Below are positions 1 through 6,844 of a DNA stretch of 17,213 nt, piece after piece. Numbering within the stretch: the first letter of the stretch is position 1; the number at the start of each line of letters is the position of its first letter. Location of the stretch: NCBI GenBank assembly GCA_025964455.1, contig JAOPYU010000134.1, positions 1-17,213 of the forward strand. Direction: 5' to 3'. A program made the position numbers and the translations under genes. Origin of the DNA: Thermoleophilia bacterium (GTDB lineage Bacteria; Actinomycetota; Thermoleophilia; Gaiellales; SKUG01). The notes beneath the pieces were generated by a model that saw only the letters and a program-made list of their open reading frames with translations, was not told the origin of the DNA and did no database searches.

Positions 1-758
1 CCAAGCTCGAGAAGGCCGAGAAGGCGCTCGACGAGGCACGCAAGGGCAACGCGTCCTACCGCGCCGTGCAGGGAGACACCCTCGCGTCGGTCGCTGCCAA
101 GTACGGCATCACGGTCGCCAAGCTCAATAACCTCAACCCGAACGTGAAGCCCGACATCAGCGGCAAGATTCCCGCCGGCACCGTGCTGCAGGCCCCGAAC
201 GACGCAGCGATCGCTGCGGCCGCGAACAAGGTCGAGACGGCCAAGGCCGGCCTTAAGACCGCGGAGGAGGGCGTCACCAAGGCCCTTGCGGCGCTCAAGG
301 CCGCCGAGGATGCACTCAAGGCCGCACAGACGGCCGAGAAGGCAGCCAAGGACAAGGTCAAGAAGGCCGAGGAGGCCGTCAAGGTCGCGCAGAAGGAGCT
401 CGACGCAGCCAAGGGCGTCGAGGGTGGCGGTGCGGTGAACCTGCCGACCAAGGCGGACATCGCCAAGCTCGCCAAGCCCCGCTGGGACAAGGCCCACAGC
501 AACGTGGAGATCACGCTCAACGGGAAGAAGTTCTCCTTCGATCCCGTGAGCCTCCGCAAGCCTGAAATCAAGGATGGGCGCGCCAACTGGCAGTACAAGG
601 AGCGCACCGAGATCTTCGAGATCGAGGGCAAGAAGGTCGCCGTGACCTTCAAGCCGACGTTCAGCATCAAGCAGAGCGAGCTCGCGGCCGACGGCAGCGT
701 CAAGCCGGGCGTGACGCCCAAGCTCGGCGTCCAGGTGCTCGCGGTGAAGGCCGCCTGA
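1..758 (+). CDS. LysM-domain, Ala/Lys-rich coiled-coil protein (5' end missing)
   Basis: The reading frame is open from the window edge (codons from base 3) to TGA at 756-758, so the true start lies upstream; the internal GTG at 66 is not a convincing start because it cuts into the LysM fold. The visible protein has a short charged helix, then a LysM-type segment beginning S-Y-R-A-V-Q-G-D-T-L and running through a Y-G-I-T-V-A-K-L-N-N-L-N-P core to I-P-A-G-T-V-L. A roughly 70-residue Ala/Lys/Glu-rich stretch follows with heptad-like spacing typical of a coiled coil, then a roughly 100-residue C-terminal region with mixed strands and charged residues that I do not recognise. LysM domains bind N-acetylglucosamine-containing polymers such as peptidoglycan, so a cell-envelope role is inferred. 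A signal peptide, if present, would be outside the window. Confidence 0.75.
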   Translation, partial: KLEKAEKALDEARKGNASYRAVQGDTLASVAAKYGITVAKLNNLNPNVKPDISGKIPAGTVLQAPNDAAIAAAANKVETAKAGLKTAEEGVTKALAALKAAEDALKAAQTAEKAAKDKVKKAEEAVKVAQKELDAAKGVEGGGAVNLPTKADIAKLAKPRWDKAHSNVEITLNGKKFSFDPVSLRKPEIKDGRANWQYKERTEIFEIEGKKVAVTFKPTFSIKQSELAADGSVKPGVTPKLGVQVLAVKAA

Positions 759-773
759 CCAAGCTCCACGCCA

Positions 774-808
774 ACGGGTCCGCACCCTTTCCGAGGGCGC
801 GGGCCCGT
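774..808 (+). terminator. Hairpin after the LysM gene, probable terminator
   Basis: Arms ACGGGTCCGC (774-783) and GCGGGCCCGT (799-808) pair with one G-U wobble. A smaller inner stem, CCCT/AGGG (785-788 with 794-797), closes a 5-nt loop. The following bases CGTCGTTC are poor in T, so this is a weak-tract intrinsic terminator at best. It lies between the stop at 758 and the next start at 848. Confidence 0.55.
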
Positions 809-847
809 CGTCGTTCAGGTCGCAGCCGCGGCGGGTAGCACCTGCCC

Positions 848-1495
848 ATGGGACGTGACCTGAAAGACCTGCTCGGACCCGACGAGGGCGTCGTGCTCGA
901 GACGCGCCAGCACTGGTTCGTGGTGCTGCGCAGCATCGGCGTGCTGGTGCTCGGGCTCATCGTGCTCGCCGTCGCCATCTGGTACGTCGGGGAGGCAGGC
1001 TGGCTCGAGAACCGGCCGGGCGACTACCTGACGATCGCCCTGTGGATCGCCTTCGCGCTCGTGCTCGCGGTCGTGCTCTGGCGGGTGCTCGCCTGGGTCA
1101 CCGAGCGCTTCTACGTCACGACCAGCAAGATCGTCTACGCACGCGGGATCCTGAATCGCGACGTGGTCTCGACTCCGCTCGTGAAGATCGACGAGATGAC
1201 GCTGCGCCGCCCGCTCCTGGGACGCATGCTCGGCTTCGGCCGGCTCGACGTGGAGAACGCGGCAGGCGGCACCGAGCCGCTCGCAGGGCTCGAGTACCTG
1301 CCTCGCCCGACACGGCTGTACCAGCTCATCTCCGAGCGCTCGCGCAGCCAGCGCATGGTCGAGGGCGGCGCACACCGTGACGACGACAACGACGGCCTCG
1401 TGGACCCGCCCGCGCCGACCCCTGCGCCGGCGCCCGAGCGCCGTGACGACACCGGTCGCTGGATCCCGACGGGCGAACCTACGTCGGGCGACTGA
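848..1495 (+). CDS. Two-TM membrane protein with bacterial PH (bPH2/YdbS-like) domain
   Basis: A 215-aa protein. Residues about 25-47 and 61-83 are strongly hydrophobic and form two transmembrane helices. They are followed directly by E-R-F-Y-V-T-T-S-K-I-V-Y-A-R-G-I-L and then D-V-V-S-T-P-L-V-K-I-D-E-M-T, the pattern of bacterial PH-like domains (bPH2) found after paired helices, where the second strand carries a Y/F-x-V-T-x-x-R/K-like motif. The C-terminal ~45 residues are Pro/Ala-rich and charged, likely disordered and cytoplasmic. The molecular role of these proteins is mostly unknown. The ATG at 848 has no clear Shine-Dalgarno sequence; a TAGCAC hexamer sits 12 to 7 bases upstream, so the mRNA may be leaderless. 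It lies 43 nt before the next gene and may be its operon leader. Confidence 0.8.
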   Translation: MGRDLKDLLGPDEGVVLETRQHWFVVLRSIGVLVLGLIVLAVAIWYVGEAGWLENRPGDYLTIALWIAFALVLAVVLWRVLAWVTERFYVTTSKIVYARGILNRDVVSTPLVKIDEMTLRRPLLGRMLGFGRLDVENAAGGTEPLAGLEYLPRPTRLYQLISERSRSQRMVEGGAHRDDDNDGLVDPPAPTPAPAPERRDDTGRWIPTGEPTSGD

Positions 1496-1538
1496 ATCCT
1501 CCACGCGCGGGGCGCCCCGTTGCTCTAGTCTTCGGACC

Positions 1539-1790
1539 ATGGAGGACTACACCGCCAAGTACATCGGGGAGCACGTCGAGCTCTGGCTCTACGGGGGCGA
1601 GCCGTCGCAGGAAGGCACGCTGACGGCGTTCTGCATCGTCGGCGACGTCCAGCACGTGGAGCTGAACGCCCACATCCTCGTCCCGCTCGTCAACGTCGCA
1701 GGGATCCACTGCATCAGCCGGTGCGATTCGCCCGGCGAGGCGCACTGGCCGCCGACGCTCGGCGACGACCTGGACGAGCTCGACTCGTGA
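1539..1790 (+). CDS. Conserved-looking small protein of unknown function (83 aa)
   Basis: I chose ATG 1539 rather than the upstream in-frame GTG/ATG codons, because it gives a compact protein beginning M-E-D-Y-T-A-K-Y-I-G and because upstream codons read through the tail of the previous gene. The sequence alternates hydrophobic strands (V-E-L-W-L-Y; L-T-A-F-C-I-V; V-E-L-N-A-H-I-L-V-P-L-V-N-V-A-G-I) and ends in an acidic tail; a small beta-rich fold is likely. I do not recognise the family. There is no SD sequence; TAGTCT at 1526-1531 lies at the spacing expected of a -10 box for a transcript starting at the ATG. Its stop TGA overlaps the GTG start of the next gene by 4 nt (GTGA), which implies translational coupling with the SDR protein. 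Confidence 0.7.
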   Translation: MEDYTAKYIGEHVELWLYGGEPSQEGTLTAFCIVGDVQHVELNAHILVPLVNVAGIHCISRCDSPGEAHWPPTLGDDLDELDS

Positions 1791-3064
1791 CGCCGCGCAA
1801 GACCACTCGCACTGCGACCCCCGACCCGAGCCTGTCGGTCGCGCCGCCGCGCTCCAAGCGCGTGCTCATCACGGGCGTCGGCCGCTTCTGGGGCGCCAAC
1901 CTCGCCCGGCAGCTCGAGCGCGACCACGCGCTCGACTTCGTCTGCGGCATCGACACGCGCGAAGCGCTCGGTGAGTTCGGCCGCACCGAGATCGTGAAGG
2001 GTGACATCCGCAACCCTGCGATCAGCCGCCTCATCAATGTCACTCGCGTCGACACCGTGGTGCACACGCAGATCTTCGGCGCCGATCGCCCCGGCGAATC
2101 CGGTCGCACCCTGCACGACATGAACGTCATCGGCACGATGAACCTGCTCGCCGCGTGTGCGGCCAGCCCGTTCGTGCGCAAGGTCGTGATCCGTTCCTCC
2201 ACGGCGATCTACGGCGCCTCGCCGCGCGACCCCGCGTTCTTCACCGAGGACATGGAGGCGAAGTCCGCGCTGCGTGACACCTACTCGCGCGACATCTCCG
2301 AGGTGGAGACCTACGCACGCGACTTCGCCGAGCGGGCGCCGCACGCCGCCGTGACGATCCTGCGCTTCGCCAATTCCATCGGCGAGAGCGTCGACACGGC
2401 GTTCACCCGATATCTCTCCTCGCAGATCGTGCCGACCCACGCGGGCTACAACCCGCGGCTGCAGTTCATCCAGGACACCGACGCCGTCGATGCGCTCGCC
2501 CACGCCGTGCGCACCTGGAAGCCGGGAACCTTCAACGTCGCCGGCCCGGGCACGGTGACGCTCGGCAAGTTCCTGCGCATGGCGGGCCGCATCCAGGTGC
2601 CGCTCATCCCGCCGATGCTCGGCCCCGTCCTGCACCTGGCCGAGCGTGCGGGGCTGCTGTACGTGCAGAGCCGCTACGACCGCACCCTCAAGTTCGGCCG
2701 TGGCGTCTCCACGGATCGCATGATCGAGGACTTCGGCTTCGTGCCGGAGTACACGACCCGCGAGGCAGCGGAGCAGTTCGCCGCATGGATCCGCACCCGT
2801 CGCTACCACGAGGGTGCCGACGCGCACCTGGACCGTGAGCTGCTCGACTACGTGCAGCGCAAGATGCACCAGATGCCGTCGCTCGACGCGGGCCTGTTCG
2901 GCCGGATCGCGCCGCGCTTCGATCCGGACCGCGTCCCCGGTGGTGGCAGCGGCGAGGCGGCCGCTGCCGGGTTCTCCCCGGCAGGTACGCGCGTCGCGCG
3001 CGGCGACGCCGGGCTCGACGACGAGGATGACCTCGCCGGCGGCGATGACGAGTCGATGGAGTAA
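1787..3064 (+). CDS. Extended-SDR (NAD-dependent epimerase/dehydratase-like) protein without catalytic lysine
   Basis: A 425-aa protein from the overlapping GTG at 1787. The N-terminus has a Rossmann nucleotide-binding strand-turn, V-L-I-T-G-V-G-R-F-W-G (residues 26-36), followed by an acidic residue after strand 2 (G-I-D, 54-56), K-G-D-I-R-N at 71-76 and the S-S-T-A-I-Y-G motif at 138-144, all of extended SDRs such as GalE. The usual Y-x-x-x-K catalytic pair is not there: Y166 is followed at +4 by I170. The order and spacing resemble M. tuberculosis Rv0501 (annotated galE2), whose partner Rv0502 is also an acyltransferase, as recalled from memory. The last ~50 residues are Gly/Asp-rich and probably disordered. 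It precedes the acyltransferase by 9 nt. A binding or scaffold role in lipid/envelope metabolism is inferred; UDP-sugar epimerase activity should not be assumed. Confidence 0.85.
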   Translation: MTPRKTTRTATPDPSLSVAPPRSKRVLITGVGRFWGANLARQLERDHALDFVCGIDTREALGEFGRTEIVKGDIRNPAISRLINVTRVDTVVHTQIFGADRPGESGRTLHDMNVIGTMNLLAACAASPFVRKVVIRSSTAIYGASPRDPAFFTEDMEAKSALRDTYSRDISEVETYARDFAERAPHAAVTILRFANSIGESVDTAFTRYLSSQIVPTHAGYNPRLQFIQDTDAVDALAHAVRTWKPGTFNVAGPGTVTLGKFLRMAGRIQVPLIPPMLGPVLHLAERAGLLYVQSRYDRTLKFGRGVSTDRMIEDFGFVPEYTTREAAEQFAAWIRTRRYHEGADAHLDRELLDYVQRKMHQMPSLDAGLFGRIAPRFDPDRVPGGGSGEAAAAGFSPAGTRVARGDAGLDDEDDLAGGDDESME

Positions 3065-3073
3065 GGACGAATC

Positions 3074-4273
3074 GTGCCCACCACCACCGATGACACGTCC
3101 ACCACCGAGCGGGTCGCCACCTGCCTCGGTCACACCAAGAGCGGCGCGCGCTGCCGTCGCACGAACGTGGGGCCGCGCGGCTACTGCACGCTGCACGCCG
3201 ACCAGGCGCCCCCGGCGATGCCCGACGACATCGACCGCAGCGAGCTGGACGACGCGATCGCCGGGCTCGGCGCCGAGGGCCTGCTCGGGGATGGCCTCGA
3301 CGAGGATTCGGTCAGCGGGGCGATCGAGGAGCTGCGCCAGATCGCCGACTACGTCGGCGAGAACGCCGGCAAGATCCGCGACGCCGCGATCCAGGCCGGC
3401 GTGGTGGACGACGGGCTGCTCGAGCGGCTCATCGGCGACTGTGCCAACGCGCTCGTCAGCCTGGCCCAGGCCTTCACTTCGCGAGCCCGTGGCGACTACG
3501 ACGAGGACGACTTCGGATTCGACCAGGAGTTCACCGAGCGCCTCTTGCCGCTTGCGACGCTCCTGTACCGGTACTGGTGGCGGGTCGACATCGAGGGCAT
3601 CGAGAAGGTTCCTTCGACGGGTAGCGGGATCCTCGTCTCCAACCACGCGGGCGGCGGCATGCCGTTCGACGGCGCCATGATCAAGGCTGCCATGTTCCTG
3701 GAGCACCCGAATCCGCGCCACGTGCGGCTGCTGGTGCTCGACTGGCTGATGGGGCTGCCCTACCTCGGCGACCTGATGCGCCAGACTGGCCAGGTGCTCG
3801 CCTCCTCGCCGAACGCCTACGAGCTGCTCAAGCGTGACCAGCTGATCGCCGTGTTCCCCGAGGGCGTGAAGGGCATGGCCAAGCCGTTCTCGGAGCGCTA
3901 CAACCTGCAGCGGTTCGGCCGCGGCGGGTTCGTGCGCATCGCGCTGCGCACGCAGACCCCGATCATTCCCGTCGCCGTGGTCGGCAGCGAGGAGATCTAC
4001 CCCAAGATCGCCAACATGCCGATCGTGAACCGCCTGATCGGCGCGCCGTTCGTGCCGGTCACGCCGCTGTTCCCGCTGTTCGGCCTGGCGGGCCTGATCC
4101 CGCTGCCGAGCAAGTGGCACATCGAGTTCTGCGACCCGATCGACGTGACGCAGTACCCGGCCGAGGCGGCTGATGATCGCGCCTTCGTGCTCGAGCTGAG
4201 CGAGCGGGTCCGCGCGACGATCCAGGAGCGCCTCAAGGCGAACCTGCTCAAGCGCCGCACCCCGTTCTGGTAG
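3074..4273 (+). CDS. PlsC-like lysophospholipid acyltransferase with N-terminal Cys3His motif
   Basis: 399 aa from GTG 3074, with AAGGACG (3063-3069) as ribosome binding site. Residues 17-41 hold C17, C27, C38 and H41 in a K-S-G-A-R-C-R-R ... G-Y-C-T-L-H context, like small zinc-binding motifs that occur as separate domains in phage and actinobacterial proteins. A variable acidic helical linker follows (about 50-150). The acyltransferase domain covers about 160-390: motif I is N190-H191 with D199 (H-x7-D rather than the usual H-x4-D), motif III is F-P-E-G (261-264), and motif IV is P-V-A-V-V-G-S-E (299-306). Family members transfer acyl groups from acyl-CoA or acyl-ACP to lysophospholipid-type acceptors at the membrane. 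The pairing with the preceding SDR gene suggests a joint function. The gene ends 6 nt from the convergent peptidase gene. Confidence 0.85.
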   Translation: MPTTTDDTSTTERVATCLGHTKSGARCRRTNVGPRGYCTLHADQAPPAMPDDIDRSELDDAIAGLGAEGLLGDGLDEDSVSGAIEELRQIADYVGENAGKIRDAAIQAGVVDDGLLERLIGDCANALVSLAQAFTSRARGDYDEDDFGFDQEFTERLLPLATLLYRYWWRVDIEGIEKVPSTGSGILVSNHAGGGMPFDGAMIKAAMFLEHPNPRHVRLLVLDWLMGLPYLGDLMRQTGQVLASSPNAYELLKRDQLIAVFPEGVKGMAKPFSERYNLQRFGRGGFVRIALRTQTPIIPVAVVGSEEIYPKIANMPIVNRLIGAPFVPVTPLFPLFGLAGLIPLPSKWHIEFCDPIDVTQYPAEAADDRAFVLELSERVRATIQERLKANLLKRRTPFW

Positions 4274-4279
4274 GTCGGG

Positions 4280-5038
4280 TCACCCCGGAAGCGCGACCTT
4301 CGCGGCGGTCCAGGCGGCCCGAACGGCACCGTGGGCCTCTGAGCCCGCGCCGAACATGCGCTCCGCGCTCGTGAGCGTCAGGCCGGCCCAGCGCGTGATG
4401 CCGGTGGTCGGCTGCAAGCCGGCGTTCGCGGCGTCGACGGTGATGCGCGCCATGTCTGCCGCGCCGATCGCCCGCGCGATGTCGAGGTGGGCTGCCTGCA
4501 CGATCCCCGAGTGCACGTGCACGAGCCCGTTGTCAGTCATCGTGAAGCCGGCCTTGGCGATGTCATCCATCGTCGTGGAGAGCGGGATGCGCCGCCCTTC
4601 CCCGCCGAAGGCGCCGGCCATCGGGGCGCTCTGGCCGCGTGGATCCAGGACCTTCCACCCGTAGCGCGCCTCCTCTGGCGTGCCGCCCAGGATGAGCGCC
4701 GTGCCGGCCATCGTCTGCGCGAGCCCCTCCGACAGGCGCCCGGAGCTGCCGCCGTACAGCAGGCCGCCGAAGCCGGCGCGCTTGTCGAACCACTTGTGGG
4801 AGAGCTCGTGGATGGTCGTCTCGGCCTGCACGAGCGCGCCTTGGGGGCCGCGTGAATCCTTGCCGCCGACGCCGATCTGCGCGGTGCCCGTGATCCGGTT
4901 GAACCAGCTGGAGTCGCCGCCGTGCACCCGGACGCGCGCCGTTGCCAGCTCGTCCCGGCCCTGCGGGTCCAGCTGCGTGTAGAGGCCGCGTGCGAGTTCC
5001 ACGCCGCGACCGACTCCCGGATGGTGTTCGAGTCCCAT
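4280..5038 (-). CDS. Small thermolysin-like (M4-type) zinc metallopeptidase
   Basis: The reverse-strand protein has H77-E-L-S-H81 (HExxH), a G-L-L-Y-G-G-S-S-G-R-L-S-E-G-L-A-Q-T-M-A-G segment with E104 as probable third zinc ligand, and D-N-G-L-V-H-V-H-S-G-I matching the thermolysin region that holds the transition-state histidine (thermolysin V-H-I-N-S-G). This is the C-terminal helical half of the M4 fold. The thermolysin Asp four residues after the glutamate ligand is Gln (Q108). At 252 aa it lacks a propeptide, a signal peptide and most of the N-terminal M4 subdomain. I chose ATG 5038 because AGGA precedes it by 5 nt; ATG 5080 (266 aa) is the alternative, and a start at 5206 would overlap the preceding gene. 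It is likely cytoplasmic, perhaps protealysin-like or toxin-like. It lies 95 nt downstream of the solute-binding gene. Confidence 0.75.
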   Translation of the reverse strand: MGLEHHPGVGRGVELARGLYTQLDPQGRDELATARVRVHGGDSSWFNRITGTAQIGVGGKDSRGPQGALVQAETTIHELSHKWFDKRAGFGGLLYGGSSGRLSEGLAQTMAGTALILGGTPEEARYGWKVLDPRGQSAPMAGAFGGEGRRIPLSTTMDDIAKAGFTMTDNGLVHVHSGIVQAAHLDIARAIGAADMARITVDAANAGLQPTTGITRWAGLTLTSAERMFGAGSEAHGAVRAAWTAAKVALPG

Positions 5039-5133
5039 GATGATCCTGCCGTCCCCAGCGATCGTGTGGATCCGCCACATCGGATCCGCACCTGGGTATC
5101 GGTGGGCGGCCCGGGTCCGTATCGCGACGGGGG

Positions 5134-6756
5134 TCAGTGGTCGAGCAGGTAGACGCGCTCGAAGTCGACGAGGCCGGTCGAGCGGATGCTGAAGTTGCGC
5201 ACCCACTTCTGGACCAGGTACTCGCCAACCGGCTCGACGAGCGGGACCGCAGGCATCGCGCCCGAGGTTCCCGTGAACTCGAGCTCCACGTTGTGGTGGA
5301 TGGCGGCGCGGGTCGCGAACGGCGACGAGGTCGAGGCCAGGTCGATGGCGCCATCGGCGCCCGCGAGGCAGAAGTTGCTCGGGTTGCGCCCGAGGGTGAC
5401 CGCCGGGCAGGTGAACATGGAGTGCCAGAACGATGGATCCGCGCGGTCAGCGTGGACCGACCGCAGCACGAGCTCGACGTCGGAGCCGATCGGGGAGGTC
5501 CCGGTTCCGACGCGGTCGAGCATCTGCGGCGTCACCGGGTGCGGCGTCACGGGCACGCCGACATCGCCGAGGTTGCCGACGATCGTCGAGGCCATGGCGA
5601 CGACCGGTGCCGACGTGCCGTCGTACCACAGGTCGAGCTTGGTGGTCTTCGACCAGCCGCCAGCCGTGAGCTCGGCAGTCGCGCGCGAGACCTGCGGCGC
5701 GCCGCTGGAGGGCAGGAGCAGCTCGCCTTCTGCGGCGATCGTCGCGAACCCGCGCGCGCTCGAGGGCACGATCGTCTCGAGCGGCATGTCGAACCCTCCG
5801 CTGGTGCTCGCAGCGAGCGAGGCGCGGTCGATCGCCAGGGCAACCCCGCGACGCACCGCCGAGGACTGCAGCGCCACGGACGTGGTGTTCTGGAACAGGT
5901 ACCAGGCGGTTCCGCTCGTGGTCGTGCGGAACCCGGCGTTGGCGCGCATGGATGTCATGAGCGACGCAGGCACCGAGGTGTCACGCATGCCGGCGTCGAT
6001 CCGGCCCGCCCGGAACAGCTGCGTGCCGCTCGCGGGCGTCGCCACGACGAGCCGTAGCGTTCGCAGGCGCACCGAGCTTCGGCCCCACCAGCTCGGGTTG
6101 GGGACGAGCACCGCCTCGGAGTGACCGCTCGTTGCGAAGAGGCGGAACGGACCGCTCGTGGCGATGTTCTTGGGGGTGGTCCAGGTGTCACCGAAGCGCT
6201 TCACGACCTGCGCGGGCACGGGCGTGGTCGCGGTGGAGGCGAGCACCTCCGCGAACCACGGGGACGCAGCGGACAGGTCGAACCGGATGGTCCGAGGGCC
6301 CACGACGGTCGCCGTCGCATCCGACGCCGCGAGCTTGCCGATCGGCGACAGGATCTTCGCGCGGTCGAACGCGTACTTGACGTCGCGCGCGCCGATCGGG
6401 GTTCCGTCGCTCCATTTCGCGGCGCGGAGCGTGACCGTGTAGCGGCGACCGCCCTGCGACGCGACAGGCTGGCCCGTCGCGAGGAACGGCACCAGTGTCC
6501 CGGCCGTGCCGGTGCTGCGATACAGCGGGGCGAAGAGCGCATTGGCGACGATGCGATCCGACTCGGAGCGGGCCTTGGATGGATCCAGCGTGGTGGGGAA
6601 GGTCCCGAGGTTGATCGTGGCCACCTGCTTGGAGGGCGGTGCCAGCGAGGCTGCCTGCGCCCCGAGCGGCCACGCCGACATCGCGCACGCAGCAGCTGCC
6701 GCGAACGCGAGCATGGCGGCGGTGCGCCGGCGTCGGTGTCGTGTCCCATCCCCCAT
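5134..6756 (-). CDS. ABC transporter solute-binding protein, family 5 (peptide/nickel type)
   Basis: 540 aa from ATG 6756. The N-terminus M-G-D-G-T-R-H-R-R-R-R is followed by an Ala-rich hydrophobic stretch ending L-G-A-Q-A (about residue 35), a typical Sec signal peptide with no lipobox cysteine. The mature protein shows family-5 landmarks: L-D-P-S-K-A near the start, K-W-S-D-G-T-P-I-G-A-R-D-V-K-Y-A-F-D-R, N-I-A-T-S-G-P-F-R-L, and V-R-R-G-V-A-L-A-I-D-R. Family members (OppA/DppA/NikA-like) bind oligopeptides or other solutes outside the membrane and deliver them to a permease. No permease or ATPase gene is in the window, so it is an orphan here. An earlier ATG at 6786 is possible, but TATCTC lies exactly 12-7 bases before ATG 6756, as in other genes here. 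It is transcribed divergently from adhE. Confidence 0.88.
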   Translation of the reverse strand: MGDGTRHRRRRTAAMLAFAAAAACAMSAWPLGAQAASLAPPSKQVATINLGTFPTTLDPSKARSESDRIVANALFAPLYRSTGTAGTLVPFLATGQPVASQGGRRYTVTLRAAKWSDGTPIGARDVKYAFDRAKILSPIGKLAASDATATVVGPRTIRFDLSAASPWFAEVLASTATTPVPAQVVKRFGDTWTTPKNIATSGPFRLFATSGHSEAVLVPNPSWWGRSSVRLRTLRLVVATPASGTQLFRAGRIDAGMRDTSVPASLMTSMRANAGFRTTTSGTAWYLFQNTTSVALQSSAVRRGVALAIDRASLAASTSGGFDMPLETIVPSSARGFATIAAEGELLLPSSGAPQVSRATAELTAGGWSKTTKLDLWYDGTSAPVVAMASTIVGNLGDVGVPVTPHPVTPQMLDRVGTGTSPIGSDVELVLRSVHADRADPSFWHSMFTCPAVTLGRNPSNFCLAGADGAIDLASTSSPFATRAAIHHNVELEFTGTSGAMPAVPLVEPVGEYLVQKWVRNFSIRSTGLVDFERVYLLDH

Positions 6757-6762
6757 CTGGGG

Positions 6763-6793
6763 GAGATAACGGCATGCGCGGCCCACACCTCAA
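6763..6793 (-). promoter_or_regulatory. Possible leaderless promoter for the solute-binding protein gene
   Basis: On the reverse strand, TTGAGG (6788-6793) and TATCTC (6763-6768) are separated by 19 nt. TATCTC ends 6 nt before the chosen ATG (6756), so the transcript would start at or near the start codon. The spacer is longer than the optimum and TATCTC lacks the final T, so this is a tentative call. The 88-nt divergent gap with adhE must also contain the adhE promoter. Confidence 0.35.
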
Positions 6794-6844
6794 GCGGTGC
6801 GCGAGGGTGGTGCGGGAGCGGGCGCTCGCGGGTAGGCAGGATGG

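Noticed and set aside
1589..4120. 843-aa reverse-strand open frame
   Set aside because: It lies antisense to the SDR and acyltransferase genes, is low-complexity R/H/D/E/A-rich, and has no recognisable motif; long antisense frames are expected at this GC content.
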